Notes under the pieces: generated by a model | Told to the model about the DNA's origin: nothing | What the model saw: only the letters and a program-made list of their open reading frames with translations | The model's database searches: none | Position numbers and translations under genes: made by a program | DNA from: JAHEJN01 sp963787285 | GTDB lineage: Bacteria; Actinomycetota; Acidimicrobiia; Acidimicrobiales; JAHEJN01 | DNA: 64,000 nt | Assembly (NCBI GenBank): GCA_963787285.1 | Contig: CAWBCM010000020.1 | Span: 62,001-126,000, forward strand | Reading direction: 5' to 3' | Shown here: piece after piece, positions 61,928-64,000 of the stretch | Numbering within the stretch: position 1 is the first letter of the stretch | Layout: every line of letters begins with the position of its first letter

Positions 61928-62386
61928 ATGGCCCTGTGCAGGGAGACGATGACCGATGAGCAGCGCAAGTCGGTGGCGCTGGAATACCTCAAGGCGTTCG
62001 ACAACGGGGGAGTGACCTCCGACGGCGGTGGCATTCTCGACCTGTTCGCCGACGATGCCCAGGTGTACTTCCCCAAATGGGGTCTGGCCACCGGCAAGGA
62101 CGAGATCGGCCAGATGTTCGGTGACGTCGGCGGGACCCTCGAATCGATCCTGCACCACTACTCACACTTCAACTGGATCTTCTCGGGCCGCGACCTTGTG
62201 GTCTGTGAGGGCACCAGCCAGGGCGTGCACCGTGACGGACCCTGGAACGCGGGCGACCCGGAATGGAGTGCCGGACGCTGGTGCGATGTCTTCGAGATCC
62301 GGGACTGGCAGATCCACCGGTGCTTCATCTACCTCGACCCCGACTACGCCGGAAAGGATGTTGCGCGCTACCCCTGGCTGTCGTGA
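61928..62386 (+). CDS. NTF2/SnoaL-like protein
   Basis: A 152-residue alpha/beta cone protein: EYLKAFDNGGV, GILDLFADDAQVYFPKWGLATGKDEI and WCDVFEIRDWQIHRCFIYLDPDYAGKD. It is larger than the NTF2-like protein at 50519 and not closely related by eye. A GAGGAG box precedes the ATG, and TAGGTT near 61892-61897 is a possible -10. Its last 19 nt overlap the convergent dehydrogenase gene. Activity unknown. Confidence 0.82.
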   Translation: MALCRETMTDEQRKSVALEYLKAFDNGGVTSDGGGILDLFADDAQVYFPKWGLATGKDEIGQMFGDVGGTLESILHHYSHFNWIFSGRDLVVCEGTSQGVHRDGPWNAGDPEWSAGRWCDVFEIRDWQIHRCFIYLDPDYAGKDVARYPWLS

Positions 62387-63258
62387 GCAGTCGCCCTTCG
62401 ACTCACGTACTTCCAGATCTCGGTGAAGTCGCTGTCGGGCATCGCGAGATCGGCGGCGCGCCACACGTCGAGCACGGTCCCGATCACCTGCGCCGACGTG
62501 CCCGCCCTGACCGCTTCGGACACGAACAGGTCGACGTCCTTGGCCATCAGCCTCGTGTGGAAGCCGCTGTCGTAGGTGCCCGTGAGCACGCGGTTCGGGA
62601 ACTTGTCGTCGGTGGCGGAGTTGCGGCCCGTCGACACGTTGAGCACGTCGATGATCTGGGCCAGATCGAGTCCGTGAGCGACGCCGAAGGCGGCCGCTTC
62701 GGATGTCGCGGCCAGCGCGGTGGCCGATAGCACGTTGTTCAGCAGCTTCATCGTCTGGCCCATGCCGGCCTGTTCGCCGACGTCGAACACGTTGCCGGCA
62801 ATGGCATCGAATACCGCCCGATGATCATCCAGGATCGTGGCCGGACCGGCGTACATCAACGAGACGGTGCCGGCGATTGCCCCCGCCCGGCCACCCGAAA
62901 CCGGACAATCCACGTAGGTGACGCCCACCGGGGTCAGCGCCGACGCCGCGGTGGTGGCCGTCGCGGGCCCGACGGTCGAGAGATCGCACACCACCGAAAC
63001 GGCCCGCTCCGCCGTGGCGGCCAGCGTCTCGACCACCTCCAGCACGATGCGACCGTCGGGCAGGCTGAGGAACACCGTGTGCGCGGCGCGGAACAGGTCC
63101 GTCGCCGATGCCGCGGCCCGGCCGCCATCGGGCAGGCGACTCTCGGTGCCGGCCGCGTCGAAACACACCAGGTCGAAGCCGGCCGCGGCGATGTTGGCTG
63201 CCATCGGCCCGCCCATGTTGCCCAGGCCGATGAACCCGATCGTGGCGGGCTCGCTCAC
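62368..63258 (-). CDS. 3-hydroxyisobutyrate dehydrogenase-family protein
   Basis: A 296-residue beta-hydroxyacid dehydrogenase. IGFIGLGNMGGPMAANI is the NAD loop, DCPVSGGRAGAIAGTVSLM the substrate loop, and MGQTMKLLNNVLSA carries the catalytic Lys. Members oxidise 3-hydroxyisobutyrate, tartronate semialdehyde and similar acids; which one cannot be told. GTG 63258 overlaps the upstream CMD gene by 4 nt (GTGA), so they form one unit. Confidence 0.9.
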   Translation of the reverse strand: MSEPATIGFIGLGNMGGPMAANIAAAGFDLVCFDAAGTESRLPDGGRAAASATDLFRAAHTVFLSLPDGRIVLEVVETLAATAERAVSVVCDLSTVGPATATTAASALTPVGVTYVDCPVSGGRAGAIAGTVSLMYAGPATILDDHRAVFDAIAGNVFDVGEQAGMGQTMKLLNNVLSATALAATSEAAAFGVAHGLDLAQIIDVLNVSTGRNSATDDKFPNRVLTGTYDSGFHTRLMAKDVDLFVSEAVRAGTSAQVIGTVLDVWRAADLAMPDSDFTEIWKYVSRRATAHDSQG

Positions 63259-63659
63259 GGGGTGTCGACGAGGTGGTCCGGATCGATCCCCTCGGCATCG
63301 AGCACCTCTCGGGCGAGACGAAAGGCCTCGACGCCGGCAGGAATGCCGGCGTAGATGGCGATCTGCACCAGCGTCTCCTTCAGTTCGTCGAGGGTGCAGC
63401 CGTTGCCGAGCGCCCCCCGGAAGTGGGTCTTGAACTCGTGGGACCGGTTCAGTGCGGCGAGAAGGCAGAGGTTGTTGAGGCTGCGCTGCCTGTCGGAGAG
63501 CGTGGGCTGGCCCCACACCTCGCCCCAGCAATAGGTGGTCACCAGCTCCTGGAACCGGAGGTTGAACGAGTCGGCCGATTCGAACGCCTTCGCCACGTAC
63601 TGCTCACCCAGCACCCGTGACCTCGCCTCTCGTCCGACGGCGAACGTCTCCTCGTCCAT
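63255..63659 (-). CDS. Carboxymuconolactone decarboxylase family protein
   Basis: A 134-residue all-helical protein of the PcaC/AhpD-like superfamily. LVTTYCWGEVWGQPTLSDRQRSL, LNRSHEFKTHFRGALGNG and QIAIYAGIPAGVEAFRLA match gamma-carboxymuconolactone decarboxylases rather than the CxxC alkylhydroperoxidases. ATG 63659 is supported by GAGGGGAAA upstream. A role in ring-fission product handling is inferred from family only. Confidence 0.87.
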   Translation of the reverse strand: MDEETFAVGREARSRVLGEQYVAKAFESADSFNLRFQELVTTYCWGEVWGQPTLSDRQRSLNNLCLLAALNRSHEFKTHFRGALGNGCTLDELKETLVQIAIYAGIPAGVEAFRLAREVLDAEGIDPDHLVDTP

Positions 63660-63688
63660 GGCTTTCCCCTCGATCGATCTGGTGGGCG

Positions 63689-63695
63689 TAGCATA
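63689..63695. promoter_or_regulatory. Overlapping divergent -10 boxes
   Basis: TAGCATA reads TAGCAT on the plus strand (63689-63694) toward the lactonase-like gene and TATGCT on the minus strand (63695-63690) toward the CMD gene. Both then have ribosome sites in leaders of about 25-40 nt. Confidence 0.45.
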
Positions 63696-63738
63696 CGCAT
63701 CGGCCACGAAGGGCGGGGAGTCGAAGGGGGAGCGGCAC

Positions 63739-64000
63739 GTGCACACCGACGGCGAGCTCGTCTGCTACGAGGTCTGTGCCGTCAAGTACGCCGAACGAGA
63801 CGGTCGCCGGTCCGAGCATTTCCTCGGTGGCGATCCTCATGACGCACCGATGCCGATGGACTATTTCGTCTGGGTCGTGCGCGGGGGCGGTCGGACCTTC
63901 GTGGTCGACACCGGCTTCGAGCAGTCCGACGCCGACGCTCGTGGCCGGCGGTTGCTGCGATCGGTCACCGACGCGCTGGCCGTGGTCGATGTCGACGCCG
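63739..64000 (+). CDS. N-acyl-homoserine-lactonase-like metallo-beta-lactamase (3' partial)
   Basis: Only the first 87 residues are in the window; the frame is open at the right edge. VCYEVCAVKYAERDGRRSEHFLGGDPHDAPMP and FVWVVRGGGRTFVVDTGF match the N-terminus of the AHL-lactonase group of MBL hydrolases; the HxHxDH zinc motif would lie beyond the edge. GTG 63739 has GGGGAG seven bases upstream. Members cleave lactones of several kinds, so quorum quenching is only one possibility. Divergent from the CMD gene. Confidence 0.75.
   Translation, partial: MHTDGELVCYEVCAVKYAERDGRRSEHFLGGDPHDAPMPMDYFVWVVRGGGRTFVVDTGFEQSDADARGRRLLRSVTDALAVVDVDA

Overview
The window is high-GC chromosomal DNA from an actinobacterium. 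The order mihF-gmk-rpoZ-coaBC-metK-priA, a DUF1844 gene divergent from infC-rpmI-rplT, an F420-type oxidoreductase and a cAMP-gated GNAT acetyltransferase all point to Actinomycetota. The gene families and the many TAnnnT -10 boxes placed 6-7 nt before start codons would fit an Acidimicrobiia (Ilumatobacter-like) genome, but no marker here proves the class. I see no insertion sequence, integrase, CRISPR array, tRNA or rRNA gene.

Layout. 1-8262: pyrimidine operon pyrB(partial)-pyrC-carA-carB-pyrD-pyrF with start/stop overlaps. 8263-15150 (minus strand): an acyl-AMP ligase/ACP/alpha-oxoamine synthase fusion, and next to it a membrane GAF-PAS-PAS-GGDEF-EAL protein. 15247-20687: mihF, gmk, rpoZ, coaBC, metK, priA. 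20801-24538: two methyltransferases divergent from def-fmt-rsmB. 24548-27910: MogA/MoaB-family protein, ribD, hisG, a cold-shock-like protein and a degenerate GGDEF protein. 27917-34220: DUF1844 gene, then a long infC leader with an intrinsic terminator, infC (ATA start), rpmI, rplT, an rRNA methyltransferase, pheS and pheT. 34234-36581 (minus): a heme-type membrane protein, ApbE, a Pro-rich protein and a tiny membrane protein. 36724-47654: arginine operon argC-(nitronate monooxygenase)-argJ-B-D-F-R-G-H behind an ArgR box, trailing into a thioesterase, an alkyladenine glycosylase and a Nudix hydrolase. 47651-64000: catabolic and accessory genes (SDRs, hydroxyacid dehydrogenase, inactive rhomboid, NTF2/P450 pair, broken aldehyde dehydrogenase, phenylacetate genes paaX and paaABCDE, cAMP-GNAT acetyltransferase, PhyH dioxygenase, F420-type oxidoreductase, HIBADH, CMD and a partial lactonase).

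How it works together. Three biosynthetic blocks (UMP, arginine, translation factors) are compact and largely co-transcribed. CarAB supplies carbamoyl phosphate to both PyrB and ArgF. ArgR is encoded inside the operon it probably represses. The phenylacetate genes face their repressor PaaX and diverge from an acetyltransferase of a type known to control acyl-CoA synthetases.

Data quality. Six conserved genes (priA, pheS, pheT, argJ, argB, argG) carry nine single-base indels that break the frame; this looks like residual sequencing error. The aldehyde dehydrogenase is different: it also lacks its catalytic segment.

The most novel item is the single-chain FAAL-like/ACP/AOS protein. It carries in one polypeptide the three activities that proteobacteria such as Caulobacter supply separately to make 3-ketosphinganine.
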